Positions 15,330-23,785 of a stretch of DNA of 64,000 nt are shown here, one piece after another (the first letter of the stretch is position 1; every line of letters begins with the position of its first letter). Both the position numbers and the translations under genes were made by a program. The DNA is from Mycobacterium sp. SMC-2 (lineage in GTDB: Bacteria; Actinomycetota; Actinomycetes; Mycobacteriales; Mycobacteriaceae), in assembly GCF_025263485.1 (NCBI RefSeq), contig NZ_CP079863.1:5518001-5582000 (forward strand). Direction: 5' to 3'. Under the pieces are notes generated by a model. That model had not been told where the DNA came from. It made no database searches and was given only the letters and a program-made list of their open reading frames with translations.

Positions 15330-17743
15330 ATCGCCGGCGCGCGGCCGATAACGCCGCCGGCCTCCAGGTCGGCGATCTCCGAGTCGCTCAACCCCAACTC
15401 GGCCAGCAGTTCATGGTTGTGCTGCCCCAGCAGCGGCGCGTGCTGGGTGTGGAACTTCGACGGCCCGGCGGACGACCTCATCGGCACGGTGCTGAGCCTA
15501 GCCGGGCCGTTCACCGGGTGGTCGACTTCCTCGAAGAAGCCGCGGAATGCCAGCTGGTCCAGTTCCGTCTGGCGGTGCGGTTGCATGACCTTGGCCACCG
15601 GAACGCCGGCGTCCCAGAGAGTGGCGACGATCTGCTCGCCGCTGCGGCGCTCACACCACGCGGCCAACTGTTGGTCGATGGCGTCCTGGTGGTCCTTCCG
15701 GCCGCTTGCGGTGGCCAGCCTGGGATCCGTTGCCCACCCGGGCGATCCGATCGCGGTGCACAGGCCCTTCCACTGCTCGTCGGTGCCCACCGCTATCGCG
15801 ACCCAGCTGTCAGGCAGGCCGAACTCGTCGATGTCGGCGCTTCGGTAGAGGTTTTGGGGCGCCGCCTTCGGCCCCCGGTTACCCTCGCGTTCCAACAGCG
15901 CCCCGTACGCGGAGTATTCGACGACCTGCTCGGCGGCGATGCTGAGCGCGGCGTCGACCATCGCCGCTTCGACGAAGACGCCTTGGCCGGTGCGGCGCCG
16001 GTGCTCGAGCGCCAGCAGCAGCGCATTCACGGCGTGCATGCCCGCGTTGGGATCGCCGATCGAGTAGGGGTCGTAGGGCGTGCGGTCGGCGTATCCGGTC
16101 AGCCAGGTCAGGCCGGACGCCGCTTCGATGACATAGGCGAATGCCGGATTGTCGCGCCATGGCCCGTCCAAGCCGAACCCCGGCATCCGCACCATCACCA
16201 CGTCGGGCCTGATGGCTTGCAGCGCGGCGAAATTCAGTCCCATCTGGTCGAGCACGCGGGGCGTGAAGTTTTCCACTACCGCGTCGCACGTTGCGACGAG
16301 CCGGCACAGTAGCTCCCGGCCGCGGGTGCTCTGCAGGTCCAGCGTCAGGTCCTTCTTGTTGGTGTTCAGCGCGGCGAAGATCGGCGACTTCTCCCACCAC
16401 TGGTTCTCGGTGACGGGTACGCCGGCGATCAGCCGGGTCCCGTCGGGACGGCGGGTGGACTCGACGTGAATGACCTCGGCGCCCAGCATCGCCAAGAAGT
16501 GCGTGCAACAGGGGCCGGCCCAGAACGTCGTCATGTCCAGCACGCGAATCCCACTCAGCGGCAGCCGATCCGGGGACCCGCTGCGCACGGGGCGGGGCAC
16601 GAGGTGTGCGGTCCGGTATTCCGCCGTGTGTTCGCCCAGGCGCGGCGCCGGTTGGGGCGGGAGCAGCCGCGCGGGCGTCATCCGATAGGGATGGCTCGGC
16701 TGCTCGAACCGGTCGCGCGGGTTGCGTACGAACGAACCGCGTTCGCGGAATTGATCGAGCGAGGCGATGTTGGCGCCGTTGGCGACCGGTGCGTTGGGAA
16801 TCCGGAAGGCCGAGGCGAGTTCCCGTATCTCGTCCACCGTGTGGCTTTCGAACCACGCGTAGATCTCGTCGGCATTCAGGTTGGCCCGCTGGGTGATCGT
16901 CAGGTCCAAGTCTTCGTCGATCCATTCCGGACGACCGATCATCGCGCACAGGTCGAACCACTGCTGCGCTGTCCCGCAGCCGACGTCGACCAGCCCGTCC
17001 TTGGCGCGCGCCACGCCCGGCACGGTGAGTCGCCTCGCGTCCCGCCATGGCCGGCCGAGCATCTCGAAATAGGTGACGGGATAATAGGTCAGAGACAAGA
17101 TCTGGGTTTCCAGCATCGACAGGTCCAGGAGTTCGCCCGGGCCACCGCCGATTCGGCCGTATCGCGACGCCAGCATCGCCGCGCTCGCATAGACCCCGGC
17201 CAAATACTCGCCGACCTGACCGCCCACGAACACCGGTGCGCGGTCCGGCTCGCCACGTCCGAGGCCGACGATGCCGCCGGACCATGCCTGCAGCGTGAAT
17301 TCGGTTGCCGCCCGGTCGTGCCAGGGCCCCTCGAGCCCGAAAGGCGTGATCGACATGACGGTGAGGTGCCGATGGCGGCGGTGGATCGCCGCGGGGGCGA
17401 AGTCCACGCGCTCCGCAAGGTTCGAGCCGCCGGACCACACCACCGCATCCGCGGCCGCCAGGAGCCTGTCGACCAGCTCAACATCGTCGGTGACGCCGGG
17501 ATCCGCGACGACGCTGCGTTTCGCGCCGGCCAGAAAGCTGAACAACGCCCCGTCGCCGCCGGGCGGTATGGCGGCGCCGGAGGCGGACCAGGAACGCAGT
17601 GGATCGCCCTGTGGCGGCTCGACTTTGACGACTTCCGCCCCGCCGTCGGCAAGCAACCTGGTGCAGTAGGCGCCCGCTATTCCGGTGGACAGATCGACCA
17701 CGGTATAGCCGGCCAGCGGTGGTTCGACGGTGGGATCCGCCAC
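15326..17743 (-). CDS. Tandem family III CoA-transferase (CaiB/BaiF), two fused domains
   Basis: This 805-residue protein is made of two complete type III CoA-transferase domains (about 1-385 and 395-805), each with the family opening (AGYTVVDLSTGIAGAYC and SGIRVLDMTTFWAGPCC). Such enzymes move CoA between acids and normally work as interlocked dimers. Domain 2 keeps the catalytic aspartate (GDPNAGMH, Asp564). Domain 1 reads GGQVGEYLAG, with Glu179 where Asp is expected. The fusion thus mimics two-subunit class III transferases in which one subunit is inactive. The GTG start at 17743 overlaps the crotonase stop by 1 nt. The frame continues open upstream, but that part is only a shadow of the crotonase gene. 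Confidence 0.9.
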   Translation of the reverse strand: MADPTVEPPLAGYTVVDLSTGIAGAYCTRLLADGGAEVVKVEPPQGDPLRSWSASGAAIPPGGDGALFSFLAGAKRSVVADPGVTDDVELVDRLLAAADAVVWSGGSNLAERVDFAPAAIHRRHRHLTVMSITPFGLEGPWHDRAATEFTLQAWSGGIVGLGRGEPDRAPVFVGGQVGEYLAGVYASAAMLASRYGRIGGGPGELLDLSMLETQILSLTYYPVTYFEMLGRPWRDARRLTVPGVARAKDGLVDVGCGTAQQWFDLCAMIGRPEWIDEDLDLTITQRANLNADEIYAWFESHTVDEIRELASAFRIPNAPVANGANIASLDQFRERGSFVRNPRDRFEQPSHPYRMTPARLLPPQPAPRLGEHTAEYRTAHLVPRPVRSGSPDRLPLSGIRVLDMTTFWAGPCCTHFLAMLGAEVIHVESTRRPDGTRLIAGVPVTENQWWEKSPIFAALNTNKKDLTLDLQSTRGRELLCRLVATCDAVVENFTPRVLDQMGLNFAALQAIRPDVVMVRMPGFGLDGPWRDNPAFAYVIEAASGLTWLTGYADRTPYDPYSIGDPNAGMHAVNALLLALEHRRRTGQGVFVEAAMVDAALSIAAEQVVEYSAYGALLEREGNRGPKAAPQNLYRSADIDEFGLPDSWVAIAVGTDEQWKGLCTAIGSPGWATDPRLATASGRKDHQDAIDQQLAAWCERRSGEQIVATLWDAGVPVAKVMQPHRQTELDQLAFRGFFEEVDHPVNGPARLSTVPMRSSAGPSKFHTQHAPLLGQHNHELLAELGLSDSEIADLEAGGVIGRAPAM

Positions 17744-18738
17744 TACCGCTTCCGCTTTCGATCGGGCTGCTTCTTGGCGCCCCCGTTCTTGCGGCCCTTC
17801 TTGCTCAGGCGCCATTCCGGGGGGAACTTGGCGTCGTTGTCTTTCACCGCCCCGCCCAGCCCGCGGTCGATGGCGTCTCGCAGCGTGAAGTCGTCGTCGC
17901 CGTCGGGTCGGACGAGGCCGCCCATCGACTCGAGGAGGCCGCTGAGCATGCTGCCCATGTACTCCCCCTGGAACTGTTTCATGATCTCGAAGAAGACCTT
18001 CTGCATGAACACCGTGTCGGTGGGGCGATTGCGCGCGCAGGCCAGCGCGTACCGCTGGACCTCCGCTTCGAGTTCCGACCGCGGGACCACACTGTTGAGA
18101 AAGTTGCAGTCGTACATCTCGGCGGCGGTGAAAGCCCTTCCGGTGAAGACCATTTCCTGGAACTTGCGGATACCCATCGTCTGCGCCCACCACCACATCC
18201 GCGGTCCCCAGCCGTAATACCGGAACGACGGATGCCCGAAGAGCGCGTCGTCGCTGGAGATCACCAAATCCGCGTCGGCCGCCTGATAGAAATGCCAGCC
18301 GTAGCAGTAGCCCTTGGCCTCGAGGATGCTGATCTTCTTGAAATCCTGCAGGCCGCGTATGCCCGAGTTCGAGTTGGCGTACCACTGGCCGAGGGTGGCG
18401 CCACGCCGAAACGAACCCTCGGGCGCAAACCTGACTTCGTCGTCGGCGATCCGGTACTCGGCCAGCCGGTCACTCGGGTCCGCCGAATTCTGGGCCGCCA
18501 TCTCCTCGACGAGATCCGCACCGGAGCCCAGGTCATCGCCGGCCCCGCGAACCACCAGCACCTTGACCTCGTCATCAACGGAGGCTCGGTGCAACAGGTC
18601 GGCGTAGCGCAGCCGGCCGGCGATCGTCGGCGCATTGAGCTGATCCGGCCGATCGAACGTGATGGTGGCGATGCGGGTCTCGGCGTCCTTGTGGTACCTG
18701 ATGATCTCCTCGGCCGGGGGACCGGGCTTGCCCGACAT
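17743..18738 (-). CDS. Enoyl-CoA hydratase/isomerase family protein with basic C-terminal tail
   Basis: This 331-residue crotonase-superfamily protein has FDRPDQLNA, the oxyanion-hole region GAGDDLGSGADL and the second hole segment EAKGYCYGWHFYQAADADLVI. Past the fold it carries an extended helical region and a very basic tail rich in Lys/Arg (KKGRKNGG then KKQPDRKRKR), unusual for this family. The usual glutamate pair of hydratases is not evident, since the segment reads FGHPSFRYYGWGPRMWW; it could be a lyase, hydrolase or isomerase of the superfamily. The ATG at 18738 lies 2 nt after the M24-like stop and its stop overlaps the CoA-transferase start. Confidence 0.87.
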   Translation of the reverse strand: MSGKPGPPAEEIIRYHKDAETRIATITFDRPDQLNAPTIAGRLRYADLLHRASVDDEVKVLVVRGAGDDLGSGADLVEEMAAQNSADPSDRLAEYRIADDEVRFAPEGSFRRGATLGQWYANSNSGIRGLQDFKKISILEAKGYCYGWHFYQAADADLVISSDDALFGHPSFRYYGWGPRMWWWAQTMGIRKFQEMVFTGRAFTAAEMYDCNFLNSVVPRSELEAEVQRYALACARNRPTDTVFMQKVFFEIMKQFQGEYMGSMLSGLLESMGGLVRPDGDDDFTLRDAIDRGLGGAVKDNDAKFPPEWRLSKKGRKNGGAKKQPDRKRKR

Positions 18739-18740
18739 GG

Positions 18741-19868
18741 CTATTCGCGCCACGACGGGCTGGAAGTCAGCACCTCGGGGCCTTCGGCGGCGATCAGCAC
18801 CGCCTCGCGGCCGAAGACCGCGCCGACTCCCTGTTCCCAGACGTAGCCCGTCACGGCCAGCACCATGCCCGCCTCCAACCGTTCCCCGGCCGCGGTCGCG
18901 GGGAGGTGTTTGGAGATCACGGGCGGGTCGAAGCCCATGCCGAGCCCGCGGGCCACCGGCATCGCCGGCGCCGCCTCCCCCGCGGCCTGGTAGGCGCCCA
19001 GCAATTCGCTTGCCGGCGCTCCGGATTGGCATGCGGCCAGCAGCCTGTCCCACAAGCTTTCCCAGCGTCGATACAATCCCGCCGCGCCGCGGGCAGTGCC
19101 CGCCGGCCAGGTGCGGCCTACCTCACCGATGTACCCACGGGCCAGCACACCGGCCGAGAACGCCACCAGGTCACCGTCGTTGACGCGGCCGGCACCGCTC
19201 GCCCGCCGCCACGGGTGATCGGGGGAGGTCACCCATGCGACATCCTGGTTCGACGGGGTGCTCACCCCGCCCGCGGCCACGGCCTCCAGCAGGACACCGG
19301 TCAGCGCCTGTTCGGTGACCCCGGGCCGCAGTTCGGACACGGCCGCGGCCAGACCCGACTCGGCGACGGCGATCGCCTCCCGCAACGAGACGACTTCTTC
19401 GGCCGTCTTGATGCGCCGCGCGGCGCGCATCGCCAGTTCGCCGTCGACGAGTTCCGCATTGGGGAACGCCGTCGGCAGCAGCTGCGCGAATACGGGTGAT
19501 ATCGCGTCGGTTCCGACGCGCCGGGCGGTGGCGGCACCGTCGATGCGCTGCAACGCGGACATCGTGTTCATCGGGTTCCACGAGATGCCGTACAGGTTCT
19601 CGTGTGGAATGTCGTCGGGGACGCCCTCGTCCCAGGTGCTGAGCAGGTGGATCGCACCGGTCGCGCGCACCAGCACACACGTCGGTCCGAACGGCCGGGT
19701 TCCGGCGACCCACAACTGCGCTGCGCCGGTGACGTAGCGGACGTTGGCTTGGCGCCCGAGCACCAGGACGTCGAGGTCGTGGGCCGCCATCTGGTCCAGC
19801 ACACGCCGGCGACGACCGGAGCGCAGCGCGCGGTCGTCAGGGCAAACTTTAACTGACATGGGAGCCAT
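18741..19868 (-). CDS. M24 (creatinase/prolidase) family protein, metal site degenerate
   Basis: This 375-residue protein has the two-domain pita-bread architecture of M24 peptidases, with an N-terminal creatinase-like domain and a C-terminal domain from about residue 155. Compared with its upstream neighbour, four of five metal ligands are changed: Asp to Ser238 (VAFSAG), Asp to Glu249 (GEVGRTW), His to Arg307 (ARGLGMG) and Glu to Thr340 (LAVTGYV). Only the last Glu (about 355) remains. It is therefore either a metal-independent enzyme, as creatinase is, or a non-catalytic partner of the intact M24 protein. It overlaps that gene by 20 nt (11 nt if the ATG at 19859 is used), which fits a heteromer. 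Confidence 0.87.
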   Translation of the reverse strand: MAPMSVKVCPDDRALRSGRRRRVLDQMAAHDLDVLVLGRQANVRYVTGAAQLWVAGTRPFGPTCVLVRATGAIHLLSTWDEGVPDDIPHENLYGISWNPMNTMSALQRIDGAATARRVGTDAISPVFAQLLPTAFPNAELVDGELAMRAARRIKTAEEVVSLREAIAVAESGLAAAVSELRPGVTEQALTGVLLEAVAAGGVSTPSNQDVAWVTSPDHPWRRASGAGRVNDGDLVAFSAGVLARGYIGEVGRTWPAGTARGAAGLYRRWESLWDRLLAACQSGAPASELLGAYQAAGEAAPAMPVARGLGMGFDPPVISKHLPATAAGERLEAGMVLAVTGYVWEQGVGAVFGREAVLIAAEGPEVLTSSPSWRE

Positions 19869-21099
19869 AGGGGTCGTATGGATAGTCGGTCAATCGGATC
19901 CAGCCTTCCTCGGTGATCACCAAGACCTCTTCGCTGCGGTAGCCACCGGTGCCGTCCTCCCACACCACGGGCTCCAAGACCAGCACCATGCCGGACCGCA
20001 GGACGAAGTTCTCGTCGAACTCCTGGCCGAGATCGGTTCCAATCATCGGCATTTCGGCTGCGTTCACGCCGATGCCATGGCCCAGGTAGAAGTGCGGCAG
20101 CCACGGCTTGCTTCCGCCGTTGGCCTCGGTGGCCGCCCGCCCCAGGTCCGCCGCGGTGGCGCCGGCCTTGGCGACGCCCAGGACGGCGGACATGATCTGG
20201 AACCATCGGTCGAACTGCGCCTGCTGGCGCGGGGTCGGGTCCTTTCCGACGATCCACGTGCGCCCGAAGTCCGAGCAGTAACCGTGGTAGGTGATGCTGA
20301 CGTCGGTCCACAGCACGTCACCCTCGGCCAATTCACGTTCGGTGCTCAGCAGCGGCAACGCCAAGTCGCCGTGCGTGGTCCATACGCCCTCGGCCTTGCT
20401 GGGCGGCATTACCTGCCAGATCGGTTCGAGCATGCTGGCCGTGGCGCCCAACTCGAAGGCCCGCCGCAGAAAGCTCGCCGACAGGTCGATCTGCCGGATC
20501 CCCGGGGCCAACCGCTTCTGAACCTCGACCATCGCCTCGTCGGTGATCCGGATGGCGGTGCGCATGCACGACAATTCGTCCGGCGTCTTCACCACCTTGG
20601 CGGCGCTGACGATGGCCCCGGCGTCGACGGGCGCACCAAAGGGGAACAACGACTTGGCGGCGCGCGACATGGCGCCGGTGCACTCGTCGACCGCGATCAC
20701 CGCTTGGGGCGGAATCAAGTCGGCCATCAGTCGCGCGAAATCCTGGACGCCTTCGTCGAATTCGAGGTACACCGGCCCGTGCACGTGGTCGGTGGGTAGG
20801 TCCGACTCGGACGAGGCGCCCTCGCGGAACGGCAGGAACAAGTGCGGCCACTCATCCCCGGCGAGCACCACGGCGACCGGCCGCTCCACATAGGACAATC
20901 CCGCATCACCCAGCGGCCAACTGGTGCCGGTGGCATAGACCACCGCGCTGTTGCCCAGCAGAATCAGTGCGTCGACACCGCGGTCGGCCATCGCCGAGCG
21001 CAGCCGCTTCCCGGTCTCCCGTCGCATGCGGCCGAGGTCGGGCGTCTCGGGGATCACCAGACTGCTGGTGCCCGCGCCCGCTTGCGCGAATGTCGTCAT
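19849..21099 (-). CDS. M24 family metallopeptidase (Xaa-Pro aminopeptidase-like)
   Basis: This 416-residue M24 protein has all five metal ligands visible: Asp266 (WTDVS), Asp277 (SDFGRTW), His341 (LGHGIG), Glu376 (LVLEPVV) and Glu390 (RSEEVLV). The family includes Xaa-Pro aminopeptidases, prolidase, creatinase and C-N or C-C cleaving enzymes of small metabolites. In this operon (P450, crotonase, CoA-transferase) a small-molecule role is more likely than peptide turnover. It follows the amidohydrolase gene by 10 nt and overlaps the start of its degenerate paralog. Confidence 0.9.
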   Translation of the reverse strand: MTTFAQAGAGTSSLVIPETPDLGRMRRETGKRLRSAMADRGVDALILLGNSAVVYATGTSWPLGDAGLSYVERPVAVVLAGDEWPHLFLPFREGASSESDLPTDHVHGPVYLEFDEGVQDFARLMADLIPPQAVIAVDECTGAMSRAAKSLFPFGAPVDAGAIVSAAKVVKTPDELSCMRTAIRITDEAMVEVQKRLAPGIRQIDLSASFLRRAFELGATASMLEPIWQVMPPSKAEGVWTTHGDLALPLLSTERELAEGDVLWTDVSITYHGYCSDFGRTWIVGKDPTPRQQAQFDRWFQIMSAVLGVAKAGATAADLGRAATEANGGSKPWLPHFYLGHGIGVNAAEMPMIGTDLGQEFDENFVLRSGMVLVLEPVVWEDGTGGYRSEEVLVITEEGWIRLTDYPYDPYGSHVS

Positions 21100-21109
21100 C
21101 AGGCCACCC

Positions 21110-22282
21110 CTACAGACCCAGGAACTTCGTGACGTTGCCGCTCACGATTTTCGCGGCGTCCGCGGGGCCGACGGCGTCGACGACGGCGGCCAGCGACTTC
21201 TCCGAATAGCCGTAGGTGCTTTCGTTGTGCGGGTAATCGCTGGACCACATCACCCTGTCCACACCGATCTTGTCGATCAACTGCAGCCCCAGCGGGTCGA
21301 CCATGAACGATGCGCTCATGTGGTTGTCCCAGTAGTACCGCACGTCGTGCTGCAACGGGCGGTTGAACATGTGCTGGTAGGAGGCGACCAGGTGTTCGGC
21401 GTCCTGCAGCGCCCAGGGAACCCAGGAGATGCCGCCCTCGAACCAACCGATCCGCAGTCCCGGGTGATCATCGAGGATGCCACCGAAGATGTACTTGGAG
21501 AACGTCTCCCGGAAACCGTCGATGTTGATCATCATCCCGACGACCACGCTGTTGAATTCGGTCGGGCTCTTTGGCGGCGTTTCTCCGATGTGGTGCGTGA
21601 CCGGAAGACCGGCGGCCTCGATCTCGTCCCAAACCGGCCTCATCGAAGTGCTGGAGTAGTCGATCGGGTTGCCGTCGTCGCCCTTGCCCGGATTCAACGG
21701 CATCAGAAAGGTCTTGATTCCCAGGGACTTCAGCTCTTCCAGGGTCTTGCGCGTGCCCTGCGGGTCCCACCAATTGATCAGGCCGGCGCCGTAGAAGTGG
21801 CCGCCCGAGCGCTCCTGCAGGTCGGCGATGTATTCGTTGTAGATGCGGAAGGCCAGCTCGCGCAGGCTCTTGTCCGGGTAGTGGAACAACGCCAAAACCG
21901 CGTTGGGGAAGGCCAATTCCTTGTCGACGCCGTCGTCATGCAGTTCCTGGATGCGGGCCTCGATGTTGGTGCTCGCCGCCCCGGGCAGGTCGTCGTACTG
22001 CATCAGCACCGCGCTGAAGTCGCCGGGCAGGAACGACTGTCCTTTGCGGCCGACCTGGTAGGCGCCGTCCTCGTACCAGATCCGCGGTGCCTTGTCCTTG
22101 AGGTCGTCCGGAAAGCGTTGGTAGAAAATGTCATCCGCTAGGGAGATGTGGTTGTCCGCGGAGAACACCACGGTTCCCGCCGGCAGACCGACATCCGCAC
22201 CCGCGGCGTGACCGCGGCGATGCTTCGGGGCACCGAAGCCGCCGGGCGGGTAGAGCGAAACGGAACTTGTTTGAGTCGTCAT
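21110..22282 (-). CDS. Amidohydrolase family protein (Amidohydro_2)
   Basis: This 390-residue protein of the ACMSD-like amidohydrolase group has an N-terminal strand motif FSADNHISL, mid motifs THHIGETPP and IGWFEGGISWVPWALQDAEH, and the late metal motif MWSSDYPHNESTYG. It is related to, but distinct from, the amidohydrolases at 2769 and 54230. The usual first H-x-H is represented by DNHIS, so only one histidine is kept there. It follows the P450 gene by 48 nt and belongs to the TetR-led operon. Substrate unknown; hydrolysis or decarboxylation of a ring-derived acid is plausible. Confidence 0.87.
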   Translation of the reverse strand: MTTQTSSVSLYPPGGFGAPKHRRGHAAGADVGLPAGTVVFSADNHISLADDIFYQRFPDDLKDKAPRIWYEDGAYQVGRKGQSFLPGDFSAVLMQYDDLPGAASTNIEARIQELHDDGVDKELAFPNAVLALFHYPDKSLRELAFRIYNEYIADLQERSGGHFYGAGLINWWDPQGTRKTLEELKSLGIKTFLMPLNPGKGDDGNPIDYSSTSMRPVWDEIEAAGLPVTHHIGETPPKSPTEFNSVVVGMMINIDGFRETFSKYIFGGILDDHPGLRIGWFEGGISWVPWALQDAEHLVASYQHMFNRPLQHDVRYYWDNHMSASFMVDPLGLQLIDKIGVDRVMWSSDYPHNESTYGYSEKSLAAVVDAVGPADAAKIVSGNVTKFLGL

Positions 22283-22330
22283 CGTTGACCCTCCATTCGG
22301 ATCGGCATTGTGAGCGTAGCGACCCGGGGG

Positions 22331-23578
22331 CTACCAGGTCACCGGAAGTTCGTAGACGCCGTATGCGAGTCGGTCGTCTTTGAGGGGAACGTTCTCGACC
22401 GGGATCGCCAGTTCGAGCGTGGGGACACGGCGGAACAGGGTGCGGTAGACGATTTGCAGCTCGGCGCGGGCGAGCTGCTGACCGACACACTGGTGCCGGC
22501 CGTAGCCGAAGGCGACATTGCGGTCGGCCCCCGAGCGGTGCAAGTACAGCCGGTCGGGCTCGGGGAAGGCGTGCGGATCCCAGTTGGCCGGAGCCAGGTC
22601 GATGATGATGCCTTCTCCGGCGCGGATGGTCTCCCCGGCGATCTGGATGTCTTCCAGCGCGACGCGGCGCTGCCCGTTCTGAATGATGCTGAGGTAGCGC
22701 AGCAGTTCCTCGACCGCACTGGCAACGACCTTGGGATCTTCGGCGTCGCGAATGACGGCCAACTGGTCCGCGTTCATCAGCAGGGCGAGCACCCCCAGGC
22801 CGATCATGTTCGAGGTGGTCTCGTGTCCGGCGATCAGCAGCCCGGTACCCAGCTGGGCCGCCTCTTTCACGCTGAGCTCACCGGCCTTCACCCGCTCGGC
22901 AAGGTCGGAAACCGCGTCCTCGGCGGGGTTTTCCATCTTGGCCTCGACCAGCTGGGCCAGGTAGCTGTTCAGGTTCATGGCGCCCTTGACGGTGTCCTCA
23001 CCCGTCGCGTATCGCGCGAGCCCGACGTTGGCGTGGTGTTGGAACATGTCGGCGTCTTCGTACGGGACCCCGAGCAGCTGGCTGATCACCAGTGACGGAA
23101 CCGGCAACGCCACAGCGGCGATGACATCGGCGGGCCGCGGTCCGGCCAGCATCGCGTCGATGTGGTCGTCGGTGATCTGCTGGATCGTCGGGCGCAGGCC
23201 TTCAACGCGCTTGAACGTGAAGGGCTTTGACAACATGCGCCGGAATCGGGTGTGTTCTTCCCCGTCGGCGGTGAAGACCGACCGCGGACGCTTGTGCACC
23301 GTGGACAGCATGCCCGCGTTCCAGTGCGGAAACCCCGGCCGGCGGTCGTCCACGCTGACCCGCGAATCCGAGAAGAGCTCCCGAACCTGCTCGTAGCCGG
23401 TGATGAGCCACGGTGTGCTGCCGTCCCAGATCCGGACTCGGGACAGCGGCCGCTCTTCGGCCAGCGCCATGACGCCCGGCGGTGGGGCGAAGGGGCAGCC
23501 CGCCTGCCTCGGCATCGGATAGTCCGGGACGTCGGAGGTCGACTCGGCCGCAGAAGTGTTCGTCAGCGTTTCTGACAT
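22331..23578 (-). CDS. Cytochrome P450
   Basis: This 415-residue soluble bacterial P450 has the I-helix oxygen-binding motif LLIAGHETTSN, the K-helix ExxR in EELLR, and the heme-ligand loop FGYGRHQCVG with Cys364. It hydroxylates a hydrophobic substrate with electrons from a ferredoxin. The partner is surely the 3Fe-4S ferredoxin encoded 1 nt upstream. I set the start at ATG 23578; the open frame upstream is a shadow of the ferredoxin gene. The N-terminal MPRQAGCPFAPPPG segment resembles CYP105-like enzymes, but I do not assign a CYP number. Confidence 0.94.
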   Translation of the reverse strand: MSETLTNTSAAESTSDVPDYPMPRQAGCPFAPPPGVMALAEERPLSRVRIWDGSTPWLITGYEQVRELFSDSRVSVDDRRPGFPHWNAGMLSTVHKRPRSVFTADGEEHTRFRRMLSKPFTFKRVEGLRPTIQQITDDHIDAMLAGPRPADVIAAVALPVPSLVISQLLGVPYEDADMFQHHANVGLARYATGEDTVKGAMNLNSYLAQLVEAKMENPAEDAVSDLAERVKAGELSVKEAAQLGTGLLIAGHETTSNMIGLGVLALLMNADQLAVIRDAEDPKVVASAVEELLRYLSIIQNGQRRVALEDIQIAGETIRAGEGIIIDLAPANWDPHAFPEPDRLYLHRSGADRNVAFGYGRHQCVGQQLARAELQIVYRTLFRRVPTLELAIPVENVPLKDDRLAYGVYELPVTW

Positions 23579-23579
23579 G

Positions 23580-23774
23580 TCATTCCTCGATGTGGATGGC
23601 CAGCGCGGGGCACGCCGCGGCCGCTCGCCGCGCGCCCTCGGCCTGTTCGGCGGATGGATTCGGGTTGAGCAGAACAACGACGCCGTCCTCGTCGCGCTGG
23701 TCGAAGACCTCGGGTGCATTCAACACGCAGTTGCCCGACGACGCGCAAACATCTTGGTCGACAGTCACTTTCAT
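23580..23774 (-). CDS. 3Fe-4S ferredoxin
   Basis: This 64-residue ferredoxin has Cys10, Cys16 and Cys55 (CASSGNC and AACPALAI). The position of the usual second cysteine is Ser13, so a 3Fe-4S cluster is expected. Small ferredoxins of this type deliver electrons to mycobacterial P450s. The gene lies 1 nt upstream of the P450 start and 11 nt after the TetR stop, so the three are one unit. It starts MKVTVDQDVC at ATG 23774; a longer frame upstream is not supported by the family. Confidence 0.92.
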   Translation of the reverse strand: MKVTVDQDVCASSGNCVLNAPEVFDQRDEDGVVVLLNPNPSAEQAEGARRAAAACPALAIHIEE

Positions 23775-23785
23775 CTGTGGACCTT

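Noticed and set aside
16466..18217. 583-codon plus-strand frame opposite the tandem CoA-transferase
   Set aside because: Antisense shadow: composition rich in Arg, His and Gln, no motif, while the minus strand encodes two clear CoA-transferase domains.
17744..18385. N-terminal extension of the tandem CoA-transferase frame
   Set aside because: The added residues are the wrong-frame translation of the crotonase gene; the CoA-transferase fold begins at GTG 17743.
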